Part shown: positions 11,028-23,156 of the stretch, in pieces
How the letters are laid out: the number at the start of each line of letters is the position of its first letter
Numbering within the stretch: the first letter of the stretch is position 1
Assembly: GCA_009823395.1 (NCBI GenBank)
Contig: CM020515.1
Span: 15,623,989 to 15,687,988, forward strand
Reading direction: 5' to 3'
DNA from: Thamnaconus septentrionalis
Lineage: Eukaryota > Chordata > Actinopteri > Tetraodontiformes > Monacanthidae
Length of the DNA stretch: 64,000 nucleotides
The notes under the pieces: model-generated
Seen by the model: only the letters and a program-made list of their open reading frames with translations
Database searches by the model: none
Told to the model about the DNA's origin: nothing
Made by a program: the position numbers and the translations under genes

Positions 11028-13543
11028 CCTATGACATCCCCCAGAGCCCCCTGTTCACCACTGAGAATAACAATGAAGCCCAGCTCAGTTAATTATACAT
11101 ACCCCTAGACTCAAAAGAATCATACGTGCACTTTTTTGTGCACTGTGAATTTTTGGTTACCACTTAAATTAAGTTTTAGGCCGTTTTTTCTTCCTTTCCT
11201 GGCCGCCGGTACCCAGAGATGGACTAATGGGCGGTCGCACAGCACCGAGTCGTGAGTAATGAGTCAGCCGAGCTTTTCGCTTTCACCAGCGTGACGCTGT
11301 TACCCCGATCACAGAAAAAGTGCACATGAAACGCATTTGGAAGCTGAAGACAGTTAACGAAGCATTGTTGCGGAATCGTGCACAAGCGGAAATACAAATT
11401 GAACGCCTGGGTTTTCGCAGGTGGTGCCGAGAGTTGGGACCCAGGGAAGGGAGGAAGTCGCAGCAGCGTGAGGAAGACAAGGTCAACCGAACAGTAGCAA
11501 CACGACTGATGACCTGGTTCATTCAGGTTCAACTGTGAACCTGCTTGTCCATCCTGCCAACCTCCAACAGTAACAAACCCTGGCTGGTTTGCCTGAAAGT
11601 GATGGACTCAGGTCACTTTCTTTAAGCTTTTCTGCCTCGGTTCTGCTCTGTGACTGTCCAGGCGAAACTGCTGAACATTTTAAACCCCAGCTGCACCACG
11701 AGGACATTTGTCAAGCTGAACACTGTAGGATCAGTTCACACAGTTGATCCCTGATTGCAAATTGCACGATGCATCGCAGTGAACACATGGCTGAAGACAG
11801 ATGGGGAAACTCACATTCAAAGTATCGCCCCCGAAAAAAACTCCAGCCTGCGGTCGCACGACTATTATCTTCTTTAGAAAGCCCGAGTGTCTAAAGGAGT
11901 TCATTTGGCCCTTTGTGCCGGGGACGAGATGAAGCCCCCACAGAGCTGGAGAGCATTCAGAGCACATAGCTTCATCATAAAAACAAGAAATGTCAGCTGT
12001 GACCTTGAGGCGAGGCAGTCGGAGTCCATAATTACGACGTAAGGAAACACGCCGATGAATAAAATATCACGCTGTGCCTTGAGTGTGTAAACTCGCAGAT
12101 CGCCCATGGAAGAAAAAATAAAAAATAAAAATGCAGAGATCTTAAAAACTCTCATTTTCATCCATTTTTAATAGGCACTAAAATAAAGGGACGAGGGGAG
12201 AAAACACGGGCAAAGTTCGCTCCACAAAAAGTCTTTACATGCGGCGGCGAGGCAATTTACTGCAATTTAGCGTGGCCGGATTCCAGCGAGGGCCCCTTTG
12301 GGCAACCTCCTCTATTTTCATAGAGGATCCGGTGACAGTAATGAATCATAGTTAAAGCCTCGCCGCAGCGCCGGCTCGCACTTTGTCAAGCAGTCGGCAA
12401 ACTCATTGCTTTTGATCTTCTGCATTGTCATCGTAACAGATTACAGTCGCAGGGCCAAAACCTCCTCCTCCTTCTCCTTCTCCTCCTCCTCCGTCGTTCC
12501 TTCCCCATTCCCACGTCCAAGAATCCATATTTTTCTCTCTCCGCGGCATGTGATCGAAGGGAAGAAAACAAACAAGGACCCCAGGTGAAATCGCACCTGA
12601 GCGGCGAGCCGCATTTCGGAATGCCAAACGCGGCCGACCTTGGCTGGCGTCGTCCTCCCCAGCGCCCGAGTTCCTGAAGTGGCTGAAGGCAGGAATTTAA
12701 TCACCGCCGTTCCTTTGTCTCTGAAGCAGCCTCGCTCTGACATTCCGGTGAAGGACGAGGTGTGTTGGGAGAGAGTTATCAGCGCTTACACAGAAGCAGA
12801 GCCCTTTCAGTTTCCCCCCGCTGCCTCGTTCATCATCAGATGATTGATACTTATATCTGGCGCTGACAGCCGGGTCATCCTTCTTTGTGCTGCGGCAACA
12901 TGCGGCGAGGCGAGGCGAGGCGTGGATGAGGTTATGTTGCTGATTATTGGCCAGATGCGTGATATTGACCTATCGAGTCTGGGAAATATTGACGGTGAAG
13001 GGCGAGAATAATGTAAAGCGCCATTTGTCAGGAAATACGATTGTGCGGAGGTGTGAGCCCTTCAACTTTCCAGTGTCACCCTTATTACTGCAACCTTGCG
13101 TGACGGCTCCATCCCTCAGATTTTTAACGCTGAAATCTCCCTCATCTGTCTTGCCGAGCTCCAGCAGAGACCTTTTTCAATCACTCTCCAAAAATTTCCA
13201 AAGCAGGCCAGCTTGCTGAGTAGGTGATGCTACGAGGTGGCAAACAGAGGCTGCTGCTGAGAATATTAGTGTTAAAAGAGTCTTAAAAGAGGAATTAGAT
13301 ACAGCACCAATGATTATTCTTGGTGGAGAACACGTCTGACTGGGTGGACCGGTCGAGACTCTGTTACGCTCTGTTTTTTTTTGAAAATGTTTCAAAATAG
13401 TTGGCAAAGCAGCAAAATGTTTAAGAAACTTATTAAGGGGTACCTTGCTGAAAAGAGATGTTGCTGTTTGATTTAAAGCAAACTTGAATTTAAAAGATAC
13501 TGGTCTTTTTTCTGTTTCGTTGGGATTTTTCTTTGACATATAA

Positions 13544-13618
13544 AGTCTCGGTCTTGTCTCGGGTCTCGATACTCTCAGGTCTTGATAAAGTCTTGGTCCC
13601 AGTTGCCGCGGTCTTGAC
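13544..13618. repeat. Degenerate GTCTTG/GTCTCG minisatellite
   Basis: GTCTCGGTCTTGTCTCGGGT and following bases repeat a roughly 6-bp unit (GTCTTG or GTCTCG, sometimes with GATA inserts). This pattern is familiar from teleost interspersed repeats and ends in CTTGACTACAACGCC. Its parent element could not be identified. Confidence 0.6.
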
Positions 13619-14010
13619 TACAACGCCACTCATCAGCACCACTAAGTGTAGGATCACTCATTGAACCTCTCCCCAGACTAAAAGCCTTCCCAGTGCAATG
13701 CCTGCAGAGATTAAAACTGTGCAGCAAATGTCTTTCTTTAGTATTCAAATGCATTCCAATCTGGTCTGCATTTGTGTGAGAAAAAAAAATTGGAGGAGAG
13801 CACTGCCGCCGCCACGAGCTGCCCGTCATCTGTCCTTGGTGAGGCGGTGCAGTACAGTCGCTTCACACCCAACGAGGAGCAACACCCGGAGCTGCATGCT
13901 GAACAATAGCGCCCTCTTTATTACATAACACACCAGGTGCTTCTCCTTCCTCTACCGTCCCCGTGGCGTTCCTCAGCGTGAATTTGTCTCCGGTGATGTT
14001 CGCAGCAGGA

Positions 14011-14011
14011 G

Positions 14012-14042
<31 letters not shown>
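14011..14042. repeat. (GT)n microsatellite
   Basis: GT units with one GC interruption, continuing into a short alternating GTACGCGCGTACG palindrome-like stretch. Confidence 0.9.
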
Positions 14043-15920
14043 ACGCGCGTACGTGTGTGCACTTGCTCTAATACATGCAGCGTCTGTGATGCTGACACTG
14101 CGATGACTGTACAGCAGGCAGAGCCGGCAGATGGAGCGGGGTTTTGGCCACATACTATTCATTAACATACTTTATTTTAATGCTTACGCCGTGCCAACGA
14201 GGTTCTTACTGAGTTTGATTTCCAAAAAAACTGCAGGCACCATCAGAAACATCATTTGGGATGGGTGGACTTCCTTCTTTCTTTTTTAAACAACGACAAC
14301 ATAAGCTAGGAGGCGGTTCTGTCATTTATCTGGTTCAAAATATTTCACATAATAGTTGTAAAATGAAAGAAAATACCCTGTAGAAGTGTAATACTCTTCC
14401 AACTCTTGTAAGTACTTCAAATATGCTCAGGAATGCCAGAGTTTGTCATGTCACTACTTAAACTTGCAGAGATTAGCGTGTTGGTGTGTTTTCCCGCTCG
14501 CTGGGATAACGTGACCGATCTGAGAGATGGGAAAAACCCCAACTGCTGCCTGACATGCGACAAATGTGACTTTAATCAGTGTCATCATATCCCTGGACCC
14601 CTCAGTCAGGTATTATTCAGCCAGACGGTCAATCCCTTGTCTGCTGCGCTCAGCACTTCGATACGCGTGCGGTGCAATTTAAAAGCTGTCCTGCTAACTG
14701 AGACAGAGCATCCGCATCGCGCTGTTCTTGCGAGCATATAATTTCCCATTTCGGCATACTGGCTGTTGTGTAATTAATCTTATTTATTTATTTTTTTTCA
14801 CGAGTGGCAGAGGAGAGAAGTGCCAGGCTGACAGGCTGGTCGTTTGGTCTGGTTTCATAGAGAAAAGTGGAACAAGCACATAAGAGAAAAGTTTTGATTA
14901 TTTGGAAGGGCTTTTTTTGTGTGTGAAAACATTAGCTTATGCTAGCCTAAGATAGTGTTCTAACTGCCCTCCAACATACGTTTTTAGTCTTATACACCCT
15001 TTTACAATTGTGCTATGCTCATTTTTTTTTTTATTTTGCTTGGCTGCTGGCCAGTGGGTTTTGAGAAAACTCCAAAATTGAACTAAAGCTTGAGCACTGC
15101 AGCACGTAGCGGCTAACTGCAACAGCGTCCAATCATCCCAGCGCCTCCCTTTGCCTCTTCTTTCACCACCCAGGATGAATTTGTGAAATAAATTCAGGAA
15201 GCGTTCCGACTGAGCCAACAGTAACAGAATGTTGGCATCGTGATAAAACGAGGCCGAAGTCAAAGCACCTCATGACGATAAGCAGCAGCAGCATACACGA
15301 GTATAAACCCTCTCATTTACACAAAGCCAGTGCGGGGTTTTTAATACAGTATCTATTTTCTGTTCACGCGCACAGGTTCAAACAGATGAATGGAGCATGA
15401 AATATGTATCCGGGAGCGCCGGCTGAAGTCGAAACCGGTGTTTCTGTTTAATTGTGGCAATTTATTTATTTAAATGCGGTTAAGGAACACAACGTGCGGG
15501 ATTTACCGACAGGCACATTAATGACCTGCAGCTCCCCCCAGGCGGCGTCGGGGTGGAATGCTAATGAGGGCGGGCCGCGCCAATACGCTGAAACCGCTAA
15601 GCAGGATGCGAAAGAAAAGACCATCTTCAAACATGAGGGAAGAGCAGAGAGACCTTTTTCTTTTCTTTTTTTTCCACACCTCCGATTCCTACTCCTGCTC
15701 TCCCCATGCGGAGTAATGAATGCGTGTTTTTTAATATGACAAAGATTATTAGGCTGATCCTCCCCGCAAAAAAAAAAAGAGACAGGCGGCGGCTGGTCGA
15801 CGATCCGAGTAGTTCTGCCGGAGTTCTCGGGTTCAAGCCGCAAAATCTCGGAGCGACGCCCTCGAAATATCAAGTAGCTCAACGTCTTTTGCTGTGATTT
15901 TTGCGCTGACGGGTCTCACC

Positions 15921-15948
15921 GTCGGTCGGTCGGTCGGTCGGTCGGTTG
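15921..15948. repeat. (GGTC)n tetranucleotide repeat
   Basis: Six to seven GGTC units followed by GGT triplets. No coding context. Confidence 0.9.
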
Positions 15949-16620
15949 GTGGTGGTGGACGGTGGATGAGGAGGGGTGCGAGGGGTGAGGTTATTAACTC
16001 CTCAGCGCGCTCCGTCTCTCTGCGCCGTCTCCGCCCACCCGGCTTTCATCTCTCATCCGCCGTTCCCGCGCTGATCTGCCACCATCTTTTTTTAAAAGCC
16101 GCCGCTCATCCGCGAGAATATTCCTGGCTCAGCAGCCGTATGGATGACCTGATCCTGACACCCTGGCTGCTGTGCACAGGGAATTGGGGGGAGGGTGGGG
16201 CTGGGTGGTTTGCAGGTGAGCCTGTGATCTCTGGTTTCAACTGAAAAACACTGTATCTACCCCTCCCCCACCCCTGATCTCTGCATGTATGACGGATCAT
16301 TTATGATTCGAGCGGCGAGCAAATCTTTGCATTCGTCGGCAGAAAGGAAGGAAGGAGGCGGCAGCGGTGGCGGCGGGGCGGAGGAGACTTTAATTTCAGT
16401 TACCCATAAACTGAGAGGCGAGGCGTCGCCTTCTATTTGTCCAGACGTGGCTGACGGCTGACGGCGGCCCGGGGAAACTCGCCGCCGTCCCGTCCAAACA
16501 AGATGGGCTCTCCCGTCTCATCAGAGGCCTGATTGTTATTGATCCCTCCTTCCCCATGCCCCCAACACACCTCCTCTCTGCAAACTGAAGATACAGACTG
16601 TTTGTACCCCCTCCCCCAAA

Positions 16621-16645
16621 AAAATAAATAAATAAATAAATAAAT
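16621..16645. repeat. (AAAT)n tetranucleotide repeat
   Basis: Six AAAT/TAAA units embedded in an A-rich run. Confidence 0.9.
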
Positions 16646-17085
16646 TAAAAAAAACACAGAAATACAGTATAGTATTAGGTTGGGCGGGAAGTGATTTGAT
16701 TATCAGAAAATTAAAAACAGCCAGCAAGACTCAAGTGAACATCTTTGGCCATTTTCCATTTTTTGAATTGAATTGATTGGGCCGTGCACCCCTTTAATAT
16801 TTATCATGAACTTTTTTGAGAGTGCTATCTATTTTTTTTGTATTGTCTACAGGCAAACTGATAAGTTTTTCACCCTGTAAAAGCAAGAATAAATACGAGT
16901 TGATGCGCCGATGCCGACTCTCGCTAAGGGACGAGGGGGGAGCAGCCGCTCCGGTTGAGGGAGGCGATGGGAAGCTGCCGTAAATCTTTTTTTATCTCCC
17001 AAGCTGGAGGGAGTTAGCTGTGCCATCAGGACAGTTTCATGGTCCATAACACCCGACGGATCAGCCTATATTGTTTAAAATGAGC

Positions 17086-17204
17086 CTTCTTCTTCTTTTT
17101 CGTCTCCTTCTTCTCCATCATCTCCTTCTTCTTCTTCTCCTTCTTCTTCTTCTGCTTCTTCTTCTCCTTCTTCTTCTTCTGCTGCTTCTTCTTCTCCTCC
17201 TTCT
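17086..17204. repeat. TTC/TCC polypyrimidine tract
   Basis: About 120 bases of TTC, TCC and TGC triplets on the + strand. The internal block CTTCTTCTTCTCCTTCTTCT recurs with small variations. Such a mirror-like homopyrimidine tract could form triplex DNA, which is inference. Confidence 0.9.
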
Positions 17205-17681
17205 GGCGGAATGAGTTGGTAGTTTCCCTTTCCAGGATGGGCTGCGCCTTTTTTTATTAGAATCTCTCATTTATTTTACGGAGCACAATGGCAGCTCCGT
17301 CTTGATGGACGGCAAATACGACGGTCATTACGGCGTCCATCAATAACTGGAGTGAGATCAGTGTGAAATCTCCCGACGTGCACTTTTCGGGAACATCAAA
17401 CAAGCTGTTTTTTTACACCTGCAATAAATAAAACAGGCCCCTCTCTCAGTTCAGAGAGTCTTCTCCTCTTCTTTCGCAGCGAGACGCAAACTTTTGATGA
17501 AGGATCTCTGACCGGGAAGTCTTCCAGAGTGTTTGCTCAGATCTCTTGTTTTCAGCTGCAGTCTGACACGTTGCCACTGGGGAGGTGAAGTCGCACACGA
17601 GGGCGGCAGCCTCGGCCGACTTCTCCCGACGCGCCGCCAAACAAAGCGCGCGTCACTCGGACATGTTGTTTTCCTCCTGCA

Positions 17682-17790
17682 CTAGTGTTTCTCGACTGGT
17701 GGGTCGCAACCCAAAAGTGGGTCACAGAGCTGTTTTGATTCGGCCGCGGCTTCGTGAGCAGTCCCTAAAGCATCAGGCTTGGCCATCATA
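17682..17790 (+). mobile_element. hAT-like transposon terminal fragment
   Basis: TAGTGTTTCTCGACTGGTGG, followed by GTCGCAACCCAAAAGTGGGT, matches the recurrent fish hAT/Charlie-type terminus (CAGTGTTTCTCAACTGGTGGG...GACCC). It begins at 17683 and fades within about 100 bp. No second end or transposase frame was found, so it is a fragment or a very short non-autonomous copy. Confidence 0.4.
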
Positions 17791-18880
17791 GAGGAAAAAA
17801 AAAACAAACCTTGATTCAATCGATATCTCAGGCTTATGTTTCTGCCTCCGCCTCTCATTCCAGGTAATGAGATTTTCTCTCTGTGTTTATTTGTCGTCAC
17901 ACATGTTAAATTGTAATAAACACCGTCATCCAAAAAGAAAAAATCATAACGAGTGTGCGTCATGCATCCAGTGTTTTTTTTGTTGTTGTTTTGTTTTCAT
18001 TAGCGGCGGCTATTGCGGCGTGTCGGTGACAGAGCTCTGAAATCGACAGCTGACGTTGAACACGCGAACACGACTGATTTGTTTTACTTCGAATTACACG
18101 CTTCGTCGTGCTGTTTGCGTCGTCACTGTTGCTTGGTTGCCAATTATTTGGCATCGCTTGGCTGTTGCCTGCAGCAGCTGCTATGAAGTTAAACGTCATG
18201 TTTGTGTGTGTGTGTGGAGAGGAGGGGTCCTGCAAGGTGACGTCATTGCAGCACCATACTGTCATAGTTTACACGTCAGCTCTCCAGAGGAGGCGCTCGT
18301 TGGTTAAAAATCCACTCATTTTCCAAAAGTTGGTGCAGCTGCAAAAGAAAATAAAAAATCAAAACCTTGCTGGCTCCCCCTGGGTTTTGTTTGTTCAGCC
18401 TTTAACTTTGGTAAATGTCTGATGAAAAATACATCTCTCCTAATAAAGATCAAGACATTTCAAGGCCCATTTGCGCCGAAGCAATTTGCAAACGATGGAA
18501 CGAGCGAGAGGAGGAGGAGGAGGGTTGTGAGATTTGAAAAGGTGGGGGAAAAAAGAGAGTCATCGACTTAATTGAAATTAGTAGCAGCTGCGAAGCTAAG
18601 AAACGCTTCGGCGTCGCCCCCATTTTACTGGCCGATTAAGCTCAATAATGACCGTTAGCCTCGGCGAGTCGCGCATTCAAACGACGACGGATGCCGATCG
18701 AAAAGGCGCATGAAATAAAACTGCATTCCTATTGCAAACCGCTGGGCTGTGATTCAATTTTTTTGAAAAAAAAAAAAATTAACAAAAATAACTTTGTTCT
18801 ACTCGGAGAGTGGTGAGCAATTTTTCCAAATATTTCTTGAAAAATGAGAAAGACTTAGCAGCTCACATGGGAAACGAGCA

Positions 18881-19717
18881 GTGGAGCGTCTAGTCGAAAT
18901 AGCCGGTCATAATAATACTAATAATACTAATAATAATAGGTGTTGTTCCATCCTCTGTCCTCTCACTGTGGGTGTCGCTAGCGTTCGACCTCCCTCAACG
19001 AGCCGGACGCCAAGGATTTGGGTAAGAAATGCGCTGATTGGCAGGGGGTGTATTTGTGGGGAGGGGGAGGGACAATCATCACACTCACTGCCAGTCGCAC
19101 CACTTGTGCAATCAGAATGTGTGAACCCGGTGGAAATGAGCAGCTTGCGTGTGGCCGGTGTGCCTGCTAGCGAGCCGCTGCTATCTTTCACTCTGAGCCG
19201 CCTGATAGTTCCTTCCAGACCGGCCCGGATAAATATTCATATCCTTCCAATTAACATCGTTTTCAAGCCAACACACCAGGACGTAGGAGCGAAAACGACG
19301 AGCTGCTCTGTCTGTCGTGTCTGTGTGGGGTTTTTTTTGTGCGCTTTTGTTAGCCCTTTTTTTGTTTCCATTGCCTTATCGCTAATATCATGGTACCATT
19401 CAGCTCTGTCACTAATTGACGGTGCTTTGTCTTCCCTGCTGTGCTCTCATTCAACGCGGGACACTTTCATTGTGGCTGAATGCAGCCATGGGGCTTCGCT
19501 TGGTGCGCAGACTGCAGAGTGGATTGACTACAAACTTTTGTGCAGCAAAACAAACATGAAGCCAACTGAGTTGACCCTGATTGTGGTGACCTGTGTGTCG
19601 ACACCAGAAGGGTCAGACTTGGAGTTATATATTTTTTATTTTTTTGACAAGACCATAAATCACTCACTCACCCGAGACGGTGGCACAACAATGTACCACG
19701 ACATCATCTACCGCTAG
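18881..19717 (+). other. Unassigned open reading frame with nearby poly(A) hexamer
   Basis: The frame is open for 278 codons, but the first codon is GTG. The first in-frame ATG is at 19136-19138, leaving 193 codons. I do not recognise the product. It contains Asn repeats from an AAT microsatellite at its start and a hydrophobic Cys/Phe/Val-rich stretch around 19300-19390 that could be a membrane segment. AATAAA follows the stop by 27 bases (19744-19749), and a donor-like GTAAGA lies inside at 19021. It could be chance, a remnant of a mobile element, or a noncoding transcript's last exon. I do not claim it is a gene. Confidence 0.15.
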
Positions 19718-20110
19718 CTGTTGAACAGATGTGGTGTAACTGAAATAAAAAGCAAGAACACACACACGCACGGGTGCGCTGGGTCAAGAAACTGCATGAG
19801 GCACACACATGCTTTTTGACGTCGGCCAATCATCATCCATGAAGCATCGTCTCTGTCTGGACACATTGTTTCAATGACCAACCAATGAATTTCACCAATA
19901 ACCATCATCAGGTGTCCTCCGTCAATCCACTGGTCTGTTCTTCTGCACACATTTTCAATGCATAAATGGTGCCATCCACCCAATCAGTCAGCTGTCCATA
20001 AAAAAATGTAACTATACAATGAATTGAATCTTTACAGTTGCAAACTGCAAACATGACAATCAAAAACATGAATCCATCATCTGCAAACCTTCTTGAAAGC
20101 TTAAAATCTG

Positions 20111-20137
20111 TCATCCATCCATCCGTCCATCCATCCA
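20111..20137. repeat. (CATC)n tetranucleotide repeat
   Basis: Six CATC/CCAT units with one CGTC variant. Such ATCC runs often mark the 3' end of fish SINE/LINE copies, but I see no recognisable SINE body beside it. Confidence 0.85.
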
Positions 20138-22108
20138 CATCTCGGCAGATACTCCACTGTGTTATAAAGAGTGAGTTGTTGCACTGGTATTGCCATCTCA
20201 AAAACACACACACACACACACACGCACGCTTCACGGTACGACGTTTGAAATGTTTCTTAGGAAAGCCCGAGCTCTCCACATCAATTGTCTCCGATGATCA
20301 AAAAACTACAGTGCTGCGCTCATTCCCTTTGAAGTAAAAAGCGGTTGTGTTGAAGGCTGAAACGTTGCTGATTCAGTGACACAGTGTAACCCCTGCGGTG
20401 CATCGCCAGGCTCCAATCTATTTGGAATAAGAGAGAAAGAAGATGGCGTGATGCATTTATTTATTTTTCGTTAGAGGCTGATGTGAAACCTCCCCCGCCA
20501 CCTAAATCCACCTCATCCGTTTTGTTTTCATCCAGTTTGAATTATCGTGTTAGATAACAAGCTTGGTGCAGGATGGTACCGTCTTGGGCCTCCTCTGAAA
20601 ATAGCCGACCCTGCACTTTTATTTCGAGCGTGACCTTTCACTCACCCTTCTTTCCAACTTTTTCATTCCATGACCAATCAACTTCCTTCTCGGAAACAGA
20701 GGTCAAGCAAAGAGAACAAGAAGCTACTACTACAAATTGTAAACAGTGGCCAGTTCAGTACCACAACTGCACACACGCTGAAGTATTTGTAATGAATGAC
20801 ATGTTTGTTTTTTACTTCTGTTTTTACTCCTAACTGGCTAGTTGGAGAGAGCGAAGGATCCTATGGTGAATACATTTCCAACTGAATATTATACACACAA
20901 GCTTCATCCAATCGCCGTCCAAGTTTTGTTTCCCTATTGTTAGTTTTCTGAGGCCCTGGCAATCGTGAACGTGAGATAAATCCACATAATAGGACGCTGG
21001 AAATGTCCAATCTGTTGTTCCAGGTTACACGCACGCACACACGCACGCGCAAGTGTGATTTATTCTGTTTCTGACAAGATTGATAAGATTTACCTGAGCC
21101 ACCGCTTGGTTATTTATAGTTGACTTTATCAAACTAAAAGCATAATATTCCAACAGATTTTTCACAATATTAATTTACTTAATTTACTCTACTTACTTTA
21201 CTTAATTAACTGTGAAATGGTTTTAAGAATGACAATTTATTCTTAAAAGTGAAGTGAAGCAAATGCCCTGAGGCACGAAGAGAGTTTGAGGATTAAATGG
21301 CGGAAGAGTGTCTCAGGGGCAAAACACAAGAAAGGGCATTCATGGTCCAGCAATACAAAATTACTTTTTTTGGCAGCTGTCCACATTGTTACTACGGTAT
21401 TTGTTTGGGATTCATCTGCTTATCCGTATTATATTAATTTAAAAATGCTCAATGAGGTTCAGCACTTTGCTGGGTGGCTGTTTTTAAAAATGCCAACAGA
21501 GTCACTGAGACAGGAGGCTGAAAATTCAGCAGCAGGGGGCAAACAAAGGAGGCTTGTGGGGTAAATCTGACAGAAGGTCTCTCTTCTTTTTGTAATAGAG
21601 CAGATGTGGAACATCAGTGTTCAGGTAACTCACACCTGACTGACTGAATACAGGGAATGTAAGAGGAGCCAAAAAGCAGAACGCAGCTTAGAGCTTCGCA
21701 GCTGGCAGAGACACTGCGAATCAGAGGGAGGACGACAATAGACACAATGTGAAATACACGCGGGTTGAAAAATGTAAGAGGATTATTAATGTTTGCTGAC
21801 AGAACTGGGACTGAGAGCGGGCGCCACTGGAATTGTCAGCCTTTTGTGTTCACCATGCTTCAAAGTTGCTCTAAAACTGGAGGATTAAAAATGGCCCATC
21901 AAGCTGAGGTGGCAGTAAGTCATGCATGTGGAGAAAAAAAAGAAAATTAAATATAAAGGAAGTGTTTGAAATCCTCAGACACTGGAGCCGTCCCTGCACT
22001 GACGGCAGTTGAGCAACTTGAGGCATCAGAAATTCTTATTTCTCCAACAGTTTCCATGTTAGTAAAGTGATGAAACACCTATCATGATTAAGGTTTTTGC
22101 TATTTATA

Positions 22109-22768
22109 TGTCACACTGTGGTGAGGTTTGTCTTGTCTTTGTTTTTTTTCTAGTCCTGTCATTTCCTGTTTTATTTTGAAAAAAGGAAACTACCTCTACT
22201 CTCGTTTCAGAGCACTTGCCCTTCCTCATGTGCCTGACCTGATTACTGATTGTCTTCACCTGTTCCCCATTACCCTCCATGTGCTTAAGTAGTCTTCGTC
22301 TCCCTTGTCTTGTGCCAGAGTGTCGTTGTAGGTGAGTTCACTGAGCCTGGTTTGCTTCTAGCTTAGAAAGCTTAGTTTAGAATCATAGTCCTAGTTAATG
22401 TTCATAGCTGTTTTGTTTTCCTCTTTAAGAGTGATTGTGATATTAAAGTTTTTCTTAGCTCCTCTGTATTTAGGCATGATTTGTTTTGTTTCGGTGAATT
22501 TTCAAGGTCTGGTTGTCCTCCTGTGGGAGTGTTTTGGTTTATTTTTTAGCTGTAGATCGTTGGCCTTTTTCCCCTCGTCTTGGAGTGATATTCTTTTGTT
22601 CTTCTTTTCTGAGAAGTTCTCTCTTCTGAGAACCTGGATAGGATTTCCTAGGACATTTTCATAGCCTTTTTGATTTGTCACTCTGTTTAGAGGTCATTGG
22701 TGAATCAATAAAGTGTGCTTTGTCAAAGATCTCTGCATCTCAGTCTTGCCGTCAGTCCCAGCCTGACA
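22109..22768 (+). mobile_element. Solo-LTR-like element
   Basis: The block begins TGTCACACTG and ends GCCTGACA, giving TGTCA/TGACA inverted ends as in retroviral-type LTRs. It contains a TTAAG TATA-like motif near 22276 and AATAAA at 22707-22712 followed by a GT-rich stretch, in the order expected for U3-R-U5. TATA occurs directly before it (22105-22108) and, one base later than ideal, after it (22770-22773), as a possible target duplication. No gag or pol frame adjoins it, so it would be a solo LTR. The family (Gypsy, BEL or other) is not determined. Confidence 0.5.
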
Positions 22769-22857
22769 GTATACTCATAAACTGTACGGTCTTTATTTAA
22801 CAATCAGATATAAACTAGATAATATAGATATATATGAAAATTAATGTGGCAAGGCGC

Positions 22858-22936
22858 AGAGGGCCCGGGCGGGCTTCGAACCCCAGACTGCCGGGTAACA
22901 GCCATGCACGCTTAACCATTCGGCCAAAGGGATATC
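22858..22936 (-). repeat. tRNA-derived sequence (SINE head or tRNA pseudogene)
   Basis: On the - strand it has an A box TGGCCGAATGG (22916-22926) and a perfect B box GGTTCGAAGCC (22872-22882) at tRNA-like spacing, with GGTTAAGCG after the A box as in Ser/Leu-type tRNAs. GGCTG and CAGTC can form an anticodon stem, but the loop would be 8 bases. The acceptor-stem sides (ATCCCTT and the bases after the T arm) do not pair. It is therefore not a functional tRNA but a tRNA-derived SINE head or a pseudogene. It starts about 90 bp after the LTR-like element. Confidence 0.6.
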
Positions 22937-23142
22937 CCTATGGCCAAGTAGCCAGGACGCATGATCAATTGGAGGCATTGTGACAGGACCGCCACTGTCA
23001 CATTAACATTAGCATATCCTGACGGAAATCCCTTGCGCTCAATGAGACTGCAGGTACATGGTTTAAATATCTTGTTTAACAAGTTAACGAAACCTCTCTT
23101 TGTCAATTGTAAGATCATTTCTTCCACAATTAAACCTCCACA

Positions 23143-23156
23143 CCTGTAGGGGGAGC
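23143..23156 (+). promoter_or_regulatory. CTCF-like motif
   Basis: CCTGTAGGGGGAGC differs from the CTCF core CCASYAGRGGGCGC at two positions. Motif match only. Confidence 0.2.

Larger units (their letters stand above)
5779..22108. other. Intergenic region, usp31 side: no gene recognised
   Basis: I find no exon with recognisable protein content on either strand. The interval holds microsatellites, polypurine/polypyrimidine tracts, a Tc1-like terminal remnant (6251), a degenerate GTCTTG array (13544), an hAT-like terminal fragment (17682), and an unassigned open frame at 18881-19717 followed by a poly(A) hexamer. The stretch near 12240-12420 is AT/GC-mosaic and uneventful, and could include conserved noncoding DNA. 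That needs a cross-species alignment. Confidence 0.6.

Noticed and set aside
13900..13918. GCGCCCTCTTTATT as a CTCF site
   Set aside because: It matches only half of the reverse-complement core and loses the essential TAGTGG part.
22858..22936. Functional tRNA gene on the - strand
   Set aside because: The acceptor stem does not pair and the anticodon loop has 8 bases.
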